From an uncultured Clostridia bacterium (GTDB lineage Bacteria; Bacillota; Clostridia; Lachnospirales; CAG-274), in assembly GCA_910579745.1 (NCBI GenBank), contig CAJTVH010000007.1, positions 1-64,000 of the forward strand: a stretch of 64,000 bases of DNA, read 5' to 3'. Under the pieces are notes generated by a model. It worked only from the letters and a program-made list of their open reading frames with translations. It did no database searches and was not told the DNA's origin. Shown piece after piece: positions 18,401 through 27,534 of this stretch. Position numbers and translations under genes: made by a program. Numbering within the stretch: the stretch's first letter is position 1; each line of letters begins with the position of its first letter.

Positions 18401-18656
18401 CACGGAAAACGTTATCGTCATTAAAAACACGACTTATCTTAAAAACAAGGCCTATAAATGGGATGATGTAAGTTATGAGGATACCAGTGTTAATGTTACT
18501 ATACCGCCAAACTCAATTATTGTTAAAAACAACAAAGTGGTTGGTCTTTCTGATATTGAGAAAGGCGACAAGCTCAGGGTTCTGACAGACAATCTTCCCG
18601 ACTCTTTGAAAAGCGGAATGGACGTTACGGGATATATTATTCTTGTTGAGGGATAA
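15486..18656 (+). CDS. Large secreted SLH-domain surface protein
   Basis: 1056 residues from the ATG at 15486 (TGGAGGT 5 bases upstream; an earlier in-frame start lacks a ribosome site and would bury the signal peptide). Signal peptide residues 1-33, ending KVSA. Three N-terminal SLH repeats follow (about 63-265): FGDVGAGHWAKEAV..., VPTWANGYLSLAQENGLI..., FSDWDSVDVAYAQSLELL...NLTRAEMAQILSSL. An N-rich linker (GNNNNNNS) leads into about 700 residues of beta-rich sequence that I do not recognise, with an acidic EEGGEEGGDE tract near residue 960. SLH repeats bind pyruvylated wall polymer, so it should be wall-anchored. Confidence 0.85.
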   Translation: MKKGFFLKSVFNKFICFVLTFALTPMGAIKVSALTDTKVFTDPVENIYVGRDEGWDFIENLTFGDVGAGHWAKEAVTRSGAYDMVKGYSGNFNPNGTVSNQEAIAFVIRIMGMENAAQTRAAELKETSPQYNSVVPTWANGYLSLAQENGLISDVEYLDTLVEDQTTLDPAVSFFKGAPATRERVADWIVKGIRVSAPNALNVTGTSQQSMYKFSDWDSVDVAYAQSLELLCANGVLNGTNGKINPKGNLTRAEMAQILSSLDTIYFQAANLERKTGTVGGIQDAQYSQTSTASLWRNIYIRNMDGKIDVLQFQLKDSGSPQDKAADTVVYADGEIVGLASLLEGDKIEYIVEKAQSAGANEQITPQDLTTNPIEDENAGASGNNNNNNSAQKQKVIFVKLTGGLERKEVQGKLMQIDYENGQIHILDNLGKRFSYPIVNGLYGTNDDGENYIVMGEKRYIDKNLPYGSAVKLALVNDTVDDIEYVGDMNLRNEIRGIVVENNTSYGYLTVIGNDGKEITKNYYPDQTEVEKQEYYDLDDETGYLDQVFPTGAYDPRDTQISSIEPGDIVFIRTFQDDPETIESISASTNYIMKYGKVNSYVNDGTGLNQLMLQYENGQTSWFDVADDIFASKAGKPIEQNEIQAGDWVKVLVNQAIISPGYIMESVKEITVEGTGHEINTIIKGQLGAINNIQNKISVQDSYTLTKNGWSDHMNVRDISIANNDIEYYYEGKRINLDYAMRFLKHADNDVYVAMENNYSGEKVAMVSFRTSRDDVLDADTIINSDGVGNFNISSREGTISTDGGTIVRRHGRLVTGQNIMIPDYATVVLNGNNKAAVVDIYDQPDVSGVIIGRGRILSVDEGKSFSLKSTGILTGTKWVYSPVERTFQIDHNTMYIDENGISNMDNFIEYTTNSVVSKVYNIVSDGTKATHVVNSPYAKDSVRGDVVSVGTRENEGDDGEEGGEEGGDENTTENVIVIKNTTYLKNKAYKWDDVSYEDTSVNVTIPPNSIIVKNNKVVGLSDIEKGDKLRVLTDNLPDSLKSGMDVTGYIILVEG

Positions 18657-18730
18657 ACAGGCAATCGGCGTGAAATTTAAAAAAGTGATTTTATATATCA
18701 TATCAGACGGTTAAAATTACAGCCTGTACT

Positions 18731-18753
18731 GACGGCGATTTTTGATCGCCGTC
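18731..18753 (+). other. Perfect hairpin between the SLH genes
   Basis: GACGGCGAT/ATCGCCGTC around TTTTG, followed by a second GC-rich element (CGCCGATCGCGGCGG). There is no U run, so it is a weak terminator candidate at best. Confidence 0.4.
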
Positions 18754-18833
18754 TATCGCCGATCGCGGCGGTTTCTTTGAAGCGGGCTTTTATTGAGCGG
18801 ATCTGTTAGGAAATTAATGAAGGAAGGGATTAT

Positions 18834-20396
18834 ATGAGTAAATTTAAGCCGATGTTATTTATCGGTGTTTTGGCTGGCATGATTTTTATTCTTGGCTGTC
18901 CTGTTTTCGCTGATTTAGGGGATTTTTGCTTTTTCGGCGGTATCTCAGCGGGAAGAAAACTTCCGAAAACCACGGAGCTTATTCTCGACAAAAAAGACGG
19001 CAAGAAAAAGAAAGACGACTTTGAGACGCCATATAAGGAAATAATGTTTCTCTCCGGCGTTCCGACCACCTATGAGGGAAAGCTTACTGTAAAGGGTGAT
19101 ATGGACATTGACATAAACGACAAATCAAAGCTTGCCGACAGCTATGATGTTACTTATACCACGTCGGGAACGGATTTGACAGACGAAGGCAACAGAGTCG
19201 ACAGGGAAATAAAATATAAAGTGAATTACCGTATTGAGGGAGACCAGGTTATAAAAGATTATGAGATTGACAAGCCAGGCGACTGGGACGAGACGATAAT
19301 AATAGGCGGAACGACTTATAATCTTACAGATCTTGAGTCTGATTCAAGCGTCTCGGTGATTGAGCATCACACTCCCGGCGTTACTTATTATAAGGGTGAC
19401 ATTTCACACAGGGCGGTGTACAGCGTTGACGAGTCTAAAATTGTGTGGGAGATTTCAGGAACATTTTACGGATATGACAGTGCCTGGTCATCAACTGAGA
19501 CACATAGAATCGACGGAACAGTGACTACCGACAAGTGGCAGATGCAGTATCAAATAAGGCCGAGCGTTTCTGTCGGAAAGACTTTGCAGTATTCGGAAAA
19601 CGAGCCTACCGCTATAAGTTTCTCAGGAAACTACAGAGAGGTTATGCAGAATAAAAGCGGGTTAAGCTATAACATTTACGCTATGCCAAAAGGAAATACA
19701 TATAAAGTTCCAACTACGGGAACGGAGTCTATATCGTCGTTTAACACCTTTGAGCAGCTTATCGCCCCAAATTTGGGATTTCTAAAGGGACATTTCGCCG
19801 AGGCGGATATTAAAAAGCTTTTCGCCATGCAGATTTTAGACGGTGAGCCTACTTATTATCAGCCGAGCCAGTCAATTACGAGAGGACAGTTTGTCACCAT
19901 GCTTGTAAAAGCCGCCAAACTGCCTGTCGAGGAGGAAACGGCGAAGAAAAAAAGCAGCAAGAAGAAAAAAGAAGTCATAAACGTTGTTTTCCCCGACGTC
20001 ACGCAGGACAGGGAAGACTACAGGTATATTATGGCGGCTTATAACTCCGGACTTGCCGTGGGACGTGACAATGGTCATTTTTACACTGACGCTCCTATCG
20101 AGAGGCAGGAGGCTATCGTTATACTTTTAAGGATACTGGGACTTGAGAATTTAGGACTTGACCCAACTCCAGTCACGTCTTTCGCCGATGATAGATATGT
20201 TGCCGACTGGGCTAAAAAAGAAGTTTACGCCGCGGCCAGATTAGGTATTATCGCCGGGGACTCTGACGGCAATTTCAGACCCAAGAGTTATGTCTCAAAA
20301 GCGGAGGCCGCCGCTTTTGTAAACAGACTTGTTAATTATATGCGTGACGACCTTCTTACGGACTATACAGAGCATATTGTAAATTACGCCAACTGA
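18834..20396 (+). CDS. Secreted protein with C-terminal SLH repeats
   Basis: 520 residues with a signal peptide (1-26, ending CPVFA), an unrecognised body to about residue 325 containing a DKKDGKKKKDD basic patch, and three SLH repeats: GHFAEADIKKLFAMQIL...ITRGQFVTML, FPDVTQDREDYRYIMAAYNSGL...IERQEAIVILL and FADDRYVADWAKKEVYAAARLGI...VSKAEAAAFV. A lysine-rich insert (EETAKKKSSKKKKEV) separates the first two repeats. GGAAGGGA precedes the ATG. It follows the larger SLH gene by 177 bases and may be its partner on the wall. Confidence 0.83.
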   Translation: MSKFKPMLFIGVLAGMIFILGCPVFADLGDFCFFGGISAGRKLPKTTELILDKKDGKKKKDDFETPYKEIMFLSGVPTTYEGKLTVKGDMDIDINDKSKLADSYDVTYTTSGTDLTDEGNRVDREIKYKVNYRIEGDQVIKDYEIDKPGDWDETIIIGGTTYNLTDLESDSSVSVIEHHTPGVTYYKGDISHRAVYSVDESKIVWEISGTFYGYDSAWSSTETHRIDGTVTTDKWQMQYQIRPSVSVGKTLQYSENEPTAISFSGNYREVMQNKSGLSYNIYAMPKGNTYKVPTTGTESISSFNTFEQLIAPNLGFLKGHFAEADIKKLFAMQILDGEPTYYQPSQSITRGQFVTMLVKAAKLPVEEETAKKKSSKKKKEVINVVFPDVTQDREDYRYIMAAYNSGLAVGRDNGHFYTDAPIERQEAIVILLRILGLENLGLDPTPVTSFADDRYVADWAKKEVYAAARLGIIAGDSDGNFRPKSYVSKAEAAAFVNRLVNYMRDDLLTDYTEHIVNYAN

Positions 20397-20422
20397 TTAT
20401 AGATTTTTTTAGACGTGTTACA

Positions 20423-20494
20423 GCGAAACAATAAAAGGATAAACAGACAATTTCTGATAAAGATTAAATAAAAAAAATTCTTTTATTGTTTCGC
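20423..20494. repeat. Family E palindromic repeat, copy 1
   Basis: GCGAAACAATAAAAG (20423-20437) inverts to CTTTTATTGTTTCGC (20480-20494). Sister copies are at 40855-40922, 43050-43102 and 61646-61718. It lies directly upstream of the protease gene. Confidence 0.75.
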
Positions 20495-20545
20495 GATGAG
20501 AATTTTGTGAATTGCCATAATTGTAATTGGAGGAAGGGGTTTATT

Positions 20546-21970
20546 ATGAGAATAAATGAGAGCAGGTATACTAAAGGGGCAAAATTAAAAAAAGTGTTTT
20601 TTTCTCTTATTTTAACGGCGGCGCTTTTAACAGGATTTATACCGTACAGCGTTTTAGCTGAGGAGGATATCTCAAAAAATGTGGAGGAAGTTATTTCCGA
20701 TGTGGAGGAAATTGAGTTTGCTGGCGAATATCTCAAAAGCATAATGGCTCTTATAAGCAATTATTATGTGGATGACGTTTCCTTAGAGGAGCTTGTGAAA
20801 GGCGCTGTTTCGGGAATGGCGGGTACTTTGGACGAGTACAGCGAGTTTCTTGACGCTGATAAATTCAACAAGACTATTGAGGATACAACAAGCGAGCATG
20901 TCGGAATGGGCATTTCCTATTATTTAGACCAAGAGGACGGCTATCCACTTATTACAGCGGTTTATGAGGGAAGTCCCGCTGAAATCGCGGGGGTTAAAAA
21001 AGGAGATATACTTATTTCCGTGGACGGTATGGACATTAAAGGAAAAGACGGTGACGAGATTACTTCTTTTGTTTCAGGGAAAAAGGGCAAAACCGTTAAG
21101 GTTATAGTGAGACGAGAGGGGAAAAACGAGGAATTTTCCCTTAAAGTGGACGAGTTTCTTGCCCCGACTGTTTTTGTGTCAAAAATAGACGAGCTTTTAC
21201 AGGGGCTTGACAAAAACAAGGCGGATAAGGTAAGATATATCCAGATTTCATCATTTGCTGACAAAACGGGACAGGAGTTTAAAAAAGCCGTTGAGAAAAT
21301 GAAAAAGCAAAACGTAGAGGGAATTATCCTTGATTTAAGATTTAACGGCGGAGGCGTTACGCAATCCGCTTATGAGATATGCGAGATATTGGTTAAGGAA
21401 GGACCGTTTTTGAACATTAAAAGAAAAGATGGCAAGTACAATGTCAACTCAGAGGATAACAACGTTCCGTTTAACAATATAGCTATTCTTACCAACGAGG
21501 CTACAGCCTCAGCGTCAGAGCTTGTCGCGGCCGTTTTGAAAGACAACGGGGCGGCTGTCGTGGGCTCAAAAACTTATGGAAAGGGCGTGACCCAGGCTAT
21601 TATAGAGCTTGAAGAGCTCGGCGCTCTTAAAATGACGACTGAGGAATTTTTTCCTATGAGCGGAAGAAAAATAAACGGGGTCGGAATTGTTCCGAATTAT
21701 GAGGTGGAGCAAATAAAAATGATAGCGAACGATTCAGCGGATTTTCAAAAAGACGTTGAGACGGCTCTTAAAGCTTTAGGATACGACATAGCGACAAATG
21801 AGAAGAAAAGCGCCGTTATAAAGGAGATACAGAACAAATATTCCCTCAAGGAGACGGGGGAACTGGATTATTCAGTTATTTCGGCGATTAACAGCGAGAT
21901 TATAAACAAAAACTATAAAGATGACAAAGTGTTTGAAAAGGCTGTTGAGGTTCTTTTCGGCAAATTGTAA
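20546..21970 (+). CDS. C-terminal processing peptidase (S41 family)
   Basis: 474 residues from the ATG at 20546, which has GGAGGAAGGGG upstream; an earlier in-frame start would precede the signal region. N-terminal membrane/signal segment (about 15-38), PDZ domain (about 110-190, VYEGSPAEIAGVKKGDILISVDG), then the S41 catalytic domain with the nucleophile serine in ATASASELV and the general-base lysine in GSKTYGKG. A small peptidoglycan-binding-like tail (IKEIQNKYSLKETGELD) ends it. It acts outside the membrane on envelope proteins. The neighbouring SLH proteins are possible substrates, but that is only proximity. Confidence 0.92.
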   Translation: MRINESRYTKGAKLKKVFFSLILTAALLTGFIPYSVLAEEDISKNVEEVISDVEEIEFAGEYLKSIMALISNYYVDDVSLEELVKGAVSGMAGTLDEYSEFLDADKFNKTIEDTTSEHVGMGISYYLDQEDGYPLITAVYEGSPAEIAGVKKGDILISVDGMDIKGKDGDEITSFVSGKKGKTVKVIVRREGKNEEFSLKVDEFLAPTVFVSKIDELLQGLDKNKADKVRYIQISSFADKTGQEFKKAVEKMKKQNVEGIILDLRFNGGGVTQSAYEICEILVKEGPFLNIKRKDGKYNVNSEDNNVPFNNIAILTNEATASASELVAAVLKDNGAAVVGSKTYGKGVTQAIIELEELGALKMTTEEFFPMSGRKINGVGIVPNYEVEQIKMIANDSADFQKDVETALKALGYDIATNEKKSAVIKEIQNKYSLKETGELDYSVISAINSEIINKNYKDDKVFEKAVEVLFGKL

Positions 21971-22013
21971 GAGTTTTGAAATCGAGGTTTTATTTTATTT
22001 ATGAGGTGACGAA

Positions 22014-23636
22014 ATGCAGACAAAATATATTTTTGTTACGGGAGGAGTCGTTTCCGGGTTAGGCAAGGGGATTACCGCCGCTTCTCTCGGACGTCTTTTA
22101 AAAGCGAGAGGCTATAAGGTAACAATTCAGAAGTTTGATCCATATATTAATATTGACCCCGGTACTATGAGCCCGTATCAGCACGGCGAGGTTTTTGTCA
22201 CCGACGACGGCGGAGAGACAGACCTCGACCTTGGGCATTATGAGAGATTTATTGACGAGAGTCTGACTATAAACAACAATATTACGACGGGCAAAATTTA
22301 TTGGTCGGTTCTTAACAAAGAGCGCAAAGGAGAGTATTTAGGGGCTACCGTACAGGTGATTCCGCATATTACCAACGCTATAAAAGAGAGAGTTTTCAGG
22401 GCGGGCAAGTCAACGGGCTCTGATATTGTAATTACGGAAATTGGCGGAACTGTCGGGGATATTGAGAGCGAGCCTTTTCTTGAGGCCATAAGGCAGGTTG
22501 CCAGCGATGTTGGAAAAAAGAATGTTTTATATATTCACGTTACTTTAATCCCATATCTTAAAAAGTCGGGAGAGATGAAGACGAAACCTACTCAGCACTC
22601 GGTAAAACAACTTCTTGCTATTGGTATACAGCCGGACATTATTGTATGCAGGACAGAGCATACAATGAGCCAGGATATGAAAGACAAACTCGCTCTTTTC
22701 TGCAATGTCGATAAAAACTGTATTATGGAAAATATCGACTGCGAGTCTCTTTATGAGATACCTTTACTTCTTGAGAAAGAGAAATTCGCTCATATAGTGT
22801 GTGAGAAACTTGAGATTCCCTATACAGAGCCGGATTTAAACGACTGGCGGCAGGTTGTTGAGAGGCAAAAAAGCCTTAACAAAAAAGTTACTGTAGCTTT
22901 AGTGGGAAAATATGTCGAGCTTCATGACGCTTATATCTCTATTGTGGAGTCTCTTAAACACGCTGGAATTCACTCGGACGCCGAGGTATCCATTAAGTGG
23001 GTAAACGCTGAGGACGTTGAGAAATCAGGCGCTGAGAGATGTTTAAGCGGGGCGGACGCGATACTTGTTCCCGGAGGGTTTGGCGAGCGGGGAGTCGAGG
23101 GAAAGATTGACTCAGTAAGATATGCCAGGGAAAATAAAATTCCGTTTTTGGGAATTTGTCTTGGTATGCATTGTACAGTTATTGAGTTCGCCAGAAATGT
23201 TTTAGGACTTCAAAGCGCTCATACTTCAGAAATAAACAGGGATACACCTTATCCTGTTATCGACCTTATGCCGGAGCAAAAGGATATTGACGAGCTTGGC
23301 GGAACTATGCGCCTTGGAGCGTATCCATGCAGGCTGTTAAAAGATTCTCTCTCTTTCGATACATACGGCGAGGAGCTTATTTATGAGAGGCACAGACACA
23401 GATATGAGTTTAACAACGAGTTCAGAAACAAAATGAGTGAGAAGGGTCTTGTGATCGCGGGGATATCCCCCGATGAGAAGCTTGTTGAGATTGTCGAGCT
23501 TAAAAAGGATGTTCATCCATGGTTTATAAGCGTACAGTTTCATCCTGAGTTTAAGTCGAGGCCGAACAGACCGCATCCTTTATTTTTGGGGTTTGTGAAA
23601 GCGGCGAAAGAATATATGGAGTCTTTGACAAAATAA
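22014..23636 (+). CDS. pyrG: CTP synthase
   Basis: Aminates UTP to CTP with glutamine and ATP. 540 residues. The synthetase half starts KYIFVTGGVVSGLGKGITAASLG. The glutaminase half has the nucleophile in LGICLGMHC and the H-E pair in VQFHPEFKSRP. GAGGTGA precedes the ATG. No pyrG-specific leader repeat of G residues at the transcription start could be identified. Confidence 0.98.
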   Translation: MQTKYIFVTGGVVSGLGKGITAASLGRLLKARGYKVTIQKFDPYINIDPGTMSPYQHGEVFVTDDGGETDLDLGHYERFIDESLTINNNITTGKIYWSVLNKERKGEYLGATVQVIPHITNAIKERVFRAGKSTGSDIVITEIGGTVGDIESEPFLEAIRQVASDVGKKNVLYIHVTLIPYLKKSGEMKTKPTQHSVKQLLAIGIQPDIIVCRTEHTMSQDMKDKLALFCNVDKNCIMENIDCESLYEIPLLLEKEKFAHIVCEKLEIPYTEPDLNDWRQVVERQKSLNKKVTVALVGKYVELHDAYISIVESLKHAGIHSDAEVSIKWVNAEDVEKSGAERCLSGADAILVPGGFGERGVEGKIDSVRYARENKIPFLGICLGMHCTVIEFARNVLGLQSAHTSEINRDTPYPVIDLMPEQKDIDELGGTMRLGAYPCRLLKDSLSFDTYGEELIYERHRHRYEFNNEFRNKMSEKGLVIAGISPDEKLVEIVELKKDVHPWFISVQFHPEFKSRPNRPHPLFLGFVKAAKEYMESLTK

Positions 23637-24223
23637 CGGTTGTTTTTAGGAATCGTGTTTAAACTTTTATAAAGTTTTTTATATATGACCTATTCGATAG
23701 TATTTTTGGTATCGCTTGACAACTTTTTTGAAAGATTTTTAGGGTATTTCCGAGAGAATTAGGCTTTGCCCGGCAAAAAAAGCAATTTGCCAATCGCTGC
23801 CGCTTGAGATTATTGAAAAGACTTGATTTTAAAGGCTGTTACAAATTTTTCAAACAGATTTATTATAAAAATTTAAAGTTTAAAAATTTTCCTATATTGG
23901 AAAAAACTTTTCTTATATTTAATTTAAAAGTAATCGACGTGTAACATAATTGTAACATTAATAGGTTATAATATTACTATAAGAATTTAGCCTCAAAAAA
24001 TAATTAAAAATTATTTTATGGAATACAGGCTCATACATATTTTTTGTGAGATTTAAACCAATAAATTTTTATAAATATTTTTTTGTTTTTAGGCGACAGT
24101 TCTTATAAATATTTGGTGTGTAGAGGATAAGTTTATATTACCGAGAGACCAAAGAGATATATATCAATTTGACATTTGAAAGTATATTAAAGAACTTTTA
24201 AGGTTCTTGGAAAGGAGGCTGTC
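23637..24223. other. Gene-free region after pyrG
   Basis: No gene. About 23785-23830 (GCCAATCGCTGCCGCTTGAG...TTGAAAAGACTTG) resembles 26168-26205 (GGCAATCAGTACCGCTCAAA...TTGAACAAGTCTG), pointing to one more diverged repeat. A TATAAT-like box lies near 23969. Confidence 0.35.
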
Positions 24224-24673
24224 ATGAAAAAGTTATTATCATTTATATCCGTTTTGTTATTTATAATAGCTACGTCTACGATATGCGTTCTTGCGGCTTC
24301 CGGCTCTCAAGATGTTGAAAAGTTTGGGATTACCGGCGGTATAAATTTACAAAAGGGCGCGGAAACCACGTTCGACAGTTCGAGAATTATTTCGGGAACC
24401 GCCGAAAAGGACACAGAGGTCGAGATAATTGTGTATCGTGTGGCGGACGACGCCGATGAGGCGAATTTGATTGAATTAGACAGGTATAAGACAACCGTGG
24501 GGCTTTCAGAGATTTTTCTTGAGGACGTTGACCTTAGCATCGGCAAAAACCTTATTGTGGTTAAGGCTGTCAACGGGGAGAAATACTCGGAGGTATCGGC
24601 TGTTGTTAAACGCAAAAAAAGTGAGATAAAAATTGAACTTCGGCAGGGAATTATCCTTCCGGGTCAAAGGTGA
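24224..24673 (+). CDS. Small secreted protein with one Ig-like domain
   Basis: 149 residues with a clear signal peptide (MKKLLSFISVLLFIIATSTICVLAA). The mature part reads IISGTAEKDTEVEIIVYRV...FLEDVDLSIGKNLIVVKAVNG, the pattern of a bacterial Ig-like fold (GTAxxGTxVxV...GxNxIxVxA). AAAGGAGG precedes the ATG. The stop lies 5 bases before the YycH-like gene, so the two are translated as a unit. Role unknown; co-occurrence hints at envelope sensing. Confidence 0.7.
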   Translation: MKKLLSFISVLLFIIATSTICVLAASGSQDVEKFGITGGINLQKGAETTFDSSRIISGTAEKDTEVEIIVYRVADDADEANLIELDRYKTTVGLSEIFLEDVDLSIGKNLIVVKAVNGEKYSEVSAVVKRKKSEIKIELRQGIILPGQR

Positions 24674-24678
24674 TTTTA

Positions 24679-26055
24679 ATGAGATTAAATATTACTAAAA
24701 ATTTTATAATTGCTTTTTTCGTAATACTTGCTGTTTATCAAACTTCAGAGTTATGGTTTGAAGGTTTTTCAAACCATAACTTTTTTTACTCTTTTTTCAA
24801 TACCTCAAATGATTTTGACGATGGCGGGCTTGTCTATTCCCTTGACAGTATTATTATAAACAAAGGGAATGACAGGCTCATTCGCGTGAAAAACGATATT
24901 TATAAAAACGAGAGCAAAAACGTCTTTGACAATGCCGTTAAACTCACTATGGAAAACGGGAGCGTATCGCCCGCCGACAAATTTAACTGGGATGAGATAT
25001 TTCAGGCGAGGGCAGTGGTTTACCGATACGGCGTCGAGATAGACAACGTAAGTCTTTCCAAAATGTTCGGTTTCAGGGAGGAACTTTTAAAAGATTTTTC
25101 TGAGAGAACGGATACGGTAGTTATTATGCCCGTGACGACTATTCCAGAGCGTATTTTGGTAGGTTTCGGAAACAGAAAGACTAACGCCGCGCGTTTTTAT
25201 TCCATTGAGAAAAGTAATTACGCTTATACTGTATATGACGCTATAGGCTCTGTTCAGGGAAGTAAAGATATTTATTATACCGCCAGCGTTAAAAACGGAC
25301 TTAATTTATTTAAGGGGAATATTTTTATACCACAGTGGAACGGCTCTAAATCTAATTATTATCCTGTTAAATCTGAAAATCCTTTTTTTGAGGATGATGA
25401 GTTTCAGCAAATTAAACTTGAGCGGGCCGTGGACGTATTTTTTGATAACTCAGCGTCAAAGTGGACATCTTTCTCAAACGGCGTATTTATTTACAGTGAT
25501 GAGAACACAGTTGTAAAATATTATCCGGCGGGAGTTTTGGAGCTTTACAACTATACCGCCGAGAAAAACGGCGAGGAAAAGGATTTTTATAGTAAATATA
25601 AAAACGCCGTTTCCGTTCTTAAAAAGGATTCTAATATAAAGAACGAGTATTTTTTAAGCGGTTATACAGAGGACAGCGAAAAAACGATTTTTTATTTTGA
25701 TTATAAAATAAATGATTTTACGATAAGGCTTGGAGAGAATATTAAAAAAAACACAGGTATGCGCTCTGCCATAGAAGTTACGCTAAACGATGGAAGAGTC
25801 TCAAAATACCGAAGGTTAGCGTATGAGTTTTATTCAGACGATTCTAAAACGGAGAGTATAGAAAAAGGTTTTATAAGCGCCATAAATGAGGTTTTGGCGG
25901 AGATTCAAAGCGGCGGTGAGAATATTAGTGTTTCAGACTCAAATGAGATTATTGAGAACGCCGAGCTTATTTATATTTTAGACGATAATGAGGAGGCTCT
26001 TTTAAGCTGGCTTATAAACGTTGACGGAACGGACTATATAAGACCTGTTCAATAA
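24679..26055 (+). CDS. YycH-like membrane-anchored regulator
   Basis: 458 residues: one N-terminal membrane helix (NFIIAFFVILAVYQTSELWF), then an extracellular region that includes ARAVVYRYGVEID and ends ENAELIYILDDNEEALLSWLINVDGTDYIRP, matching the architecture and C-terminal pattern of YycH, a modulator of the WalK wall-stress kinase in Bacilli. GGTGAT with 6-base spacing supports the ATG at 24679. Sequence resemblance is weak, but a YycI gene follows directly, then murA, yycJ and rlmH, which mirrors the yyc locus. walR and walK are not present. Confidence 0.62.
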   Translation: MRLNITKNFIIAFFVILAVYQTSELWFEGFSNHNFFYSFFNTSNDFDDGGLVYSLDSIIINKGNDRLIRVKNDIYKNESKNVFDNAVKLTMENGSVSPADKFNWDEIFQARAVVYRYGVEIDNVSLSKMFGFREELLKDFSERTDTVVIMPVTTIPERILVGFGNRKTNAARFYSIEKSNYAYTVYDAIGSVQGSKDIYYTASVKNGLNLFKGNIFIPQWNGSKSNYYPVKSENPFFEDDEFQQIKLERAVDVFFDNSASKWTSFSNGVFIYSDENTVVKYYPAGVLELYNYTAEKNGEEKDFYSKYKNAVSVLKKDSNIKNEYFLSGYTEDSEKTIFYFDYKINDFTIRLGENIKKNTGMRSAIEVTLNDGRVSKYRRLAYEFYSDDSKTESIEKGFISAINEVLAEIQSGGENISVSDSNEIIENAELIYILDDNEEALLSWLINVDGTDYIRPVQ

Positions 26056-26327
26056 TTTAAACGGTAATGTTTAATAGATTTTTTTAAGCTTTACTTTGAC
26101 TGATTTTTTAAAATATGTTTTCACGTATTGTTCCGAAGAAAAGATTTAGTCTGACAAAAAATCTCTTGGCAATCAGTACCGCTCAAAATATTGAACAAGT
26201 CTGTAAAAGAAAATTGCGAAGACAAGAGGGGGAGAGTTCACGATGGCTCCTATAAAAAAGAAGAGATAGTTTTTTTCCTTTAGTTTTTTTGAGATAGCCG
26301 TAATTTTAAAAATGTCGGGGGGATTAT

Positions 26328-27179
26328 ATGGATTGGGGAAAAGCGAAAAATTATACCATTATTTTTCTTATTTTTTTAAATACGGTTCTTTTTTTCTGCA
26401 ATATTTGTTTTAACAAAAGGTATGTTATTACTAATGAACAGATAGACGCCGTTAAAACAATTTTAAACGAAAGAAACATAAAAATAGACGCTTCCTGCGA
26501 GATACCAGTTGATTATAGTCCTATGCTCCAAATAAATTTCGGCGAGTATTATTATGATGAGATTAACATTCAAAAAATATTTTTTCCTGAGAACAGCGAG
26601 GTCAAAAGAACGACGGATTTTGAGAAAACAATTTTATCTTTAGGCGACGCGGCTATTTTTATTAAGGATGATATTGTGGAATTTGAAAATTACGGCGCTT
26701 TAAAAAAAGTTTCCATAGACAGAGAATCTGTCCTTAAAGTCTGTGAGGAGTACGCCTCGCGCGCCGAGGAGTTTTTTGATGATTTGGAGAATTACGGCTT
26801 AAAGGAATTTGACGATTGTTATATAGTCGAGTATATCGGGCGCTATAAAAATACGTCTGTATTTTGCAATTATATGAGATTTAAGATTTCTAAAGACGGC
26901 GGTATGCGCGTGAGGCTTAGATATTTTCCTGTTAAAAATTTATATGGGAATGAAGTTGACATTTGTTCAGCCGATGAGGCTTTGTTTATTTTTTCGGAAA
27001 AGGCGGGAGAGATTTGCGGTACGAAAGATGTTTCCGTTTTAAAAATAGCTAAGGGATATTATTTTGACGATTTTGTGAGGGGAAATAAAATTATCTCAAT
27101 ACCGTATTATCGCATTGATGTGGCTGAGAAGGAAGAGCCTTTTTTTGTAAACGCTTATAACAGGACACTTGAGGAGTGA
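26328..27179 (+). CDS. yycI: YycI-family regulatory protein
   Basis: 283 residues. The start MDWGKAKNYTIIFLIFLNTVLF matches the invariant MDWSKTKxIFI...FLxLN opening of YycI, a single-pass protein whose extracellular domain works with YycH on WalK. The rest is the expected mixed alpha/beta region ending YYRIDVAEKEEPFFVNAYN. GGGGGGAT precedes the ATG. The 270-base gap after the YycH-like gene is longer than usual and has a repeat remnant. Confidence 0.75.
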   Translation: MDWGKAKNYTIIFLIFLNTVLFFCNICFNKRYVITNEQIDAVKTILNERNIKIDASCEIPVDYSPMLQINFGEYYYDEINIQKIFFPENSEVKRTTDFEKTILSLGDAAIFIKDDIVEFENYGALKKVSIDRESVLKVCEEYASRAEEFFDDLENYGLKEFDDCYIVEYIGRYKNTSVFCNYMRFKISKDGGMRVRLRYFPVKNLYGNEVDICSADEALFIFSEKAGEICGTKDVSVLKIAKGYYFDDFVRGNKIISIPYYRIDVAEKEEPFFVNAYNRTLEE

Positions 27180-27190
27180 TTGAGAAAACA

Positions 27191-27263
27191 TTATAGTCAA
27201 CAGATTTGAAAATAAACAAGTTCAGCCGCTAAATTTGTTTATTTTCAAATTTGTTGACTATAA
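27191..27263. repeat. Short family C-type hairpin
   Basis: TTATAGTCAA (27191-27200) and TTGACTATAA (27254-27263) are perfect inverted ends; within them AAAATAAACAA/TTGTTTATTTT also pairs. It could serve as a terminator for yycI (TTTTT follows), but is one of a repeated set. Confidence 0.7.
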
Positions 27264-27361
27264 TATTTTTTCCTGTATTTTTTAAAGGTTTTTATTTATT
27301 TTACACAAAAAATCATAGTTTTGCTTAAAAACACTATCGTGTCTTTATTCCCAAAAAATAC

Positions 27362-27390
27362 TTGACATATTAAGACGAGGTAATTAAAAT
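27362..27390 (+). promoter_or_regulatory. Promoter of the ECF S-component gene
   Basis: TTGACA (27362-27367), 17-base spacer, TAAAAT (27385-27390). The 140-base untranslated leader holds no riboswitch I can name, although such genes often have one. Confidence 0.65.
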
Positions 27391-27534
27391 TATAAGAAAT
27401 CAAAAGGCAAGCTTATTGAGGCGGTTTTATTTAATTAATAATTTGGAAATCAGGGAGATGATTTTTAGCCGTGGAATTTGTTTCTTTTTAAGTTTGCCAA
27501 TATAAATATAATTTATAGAAGGAGTGTTTAAGTT

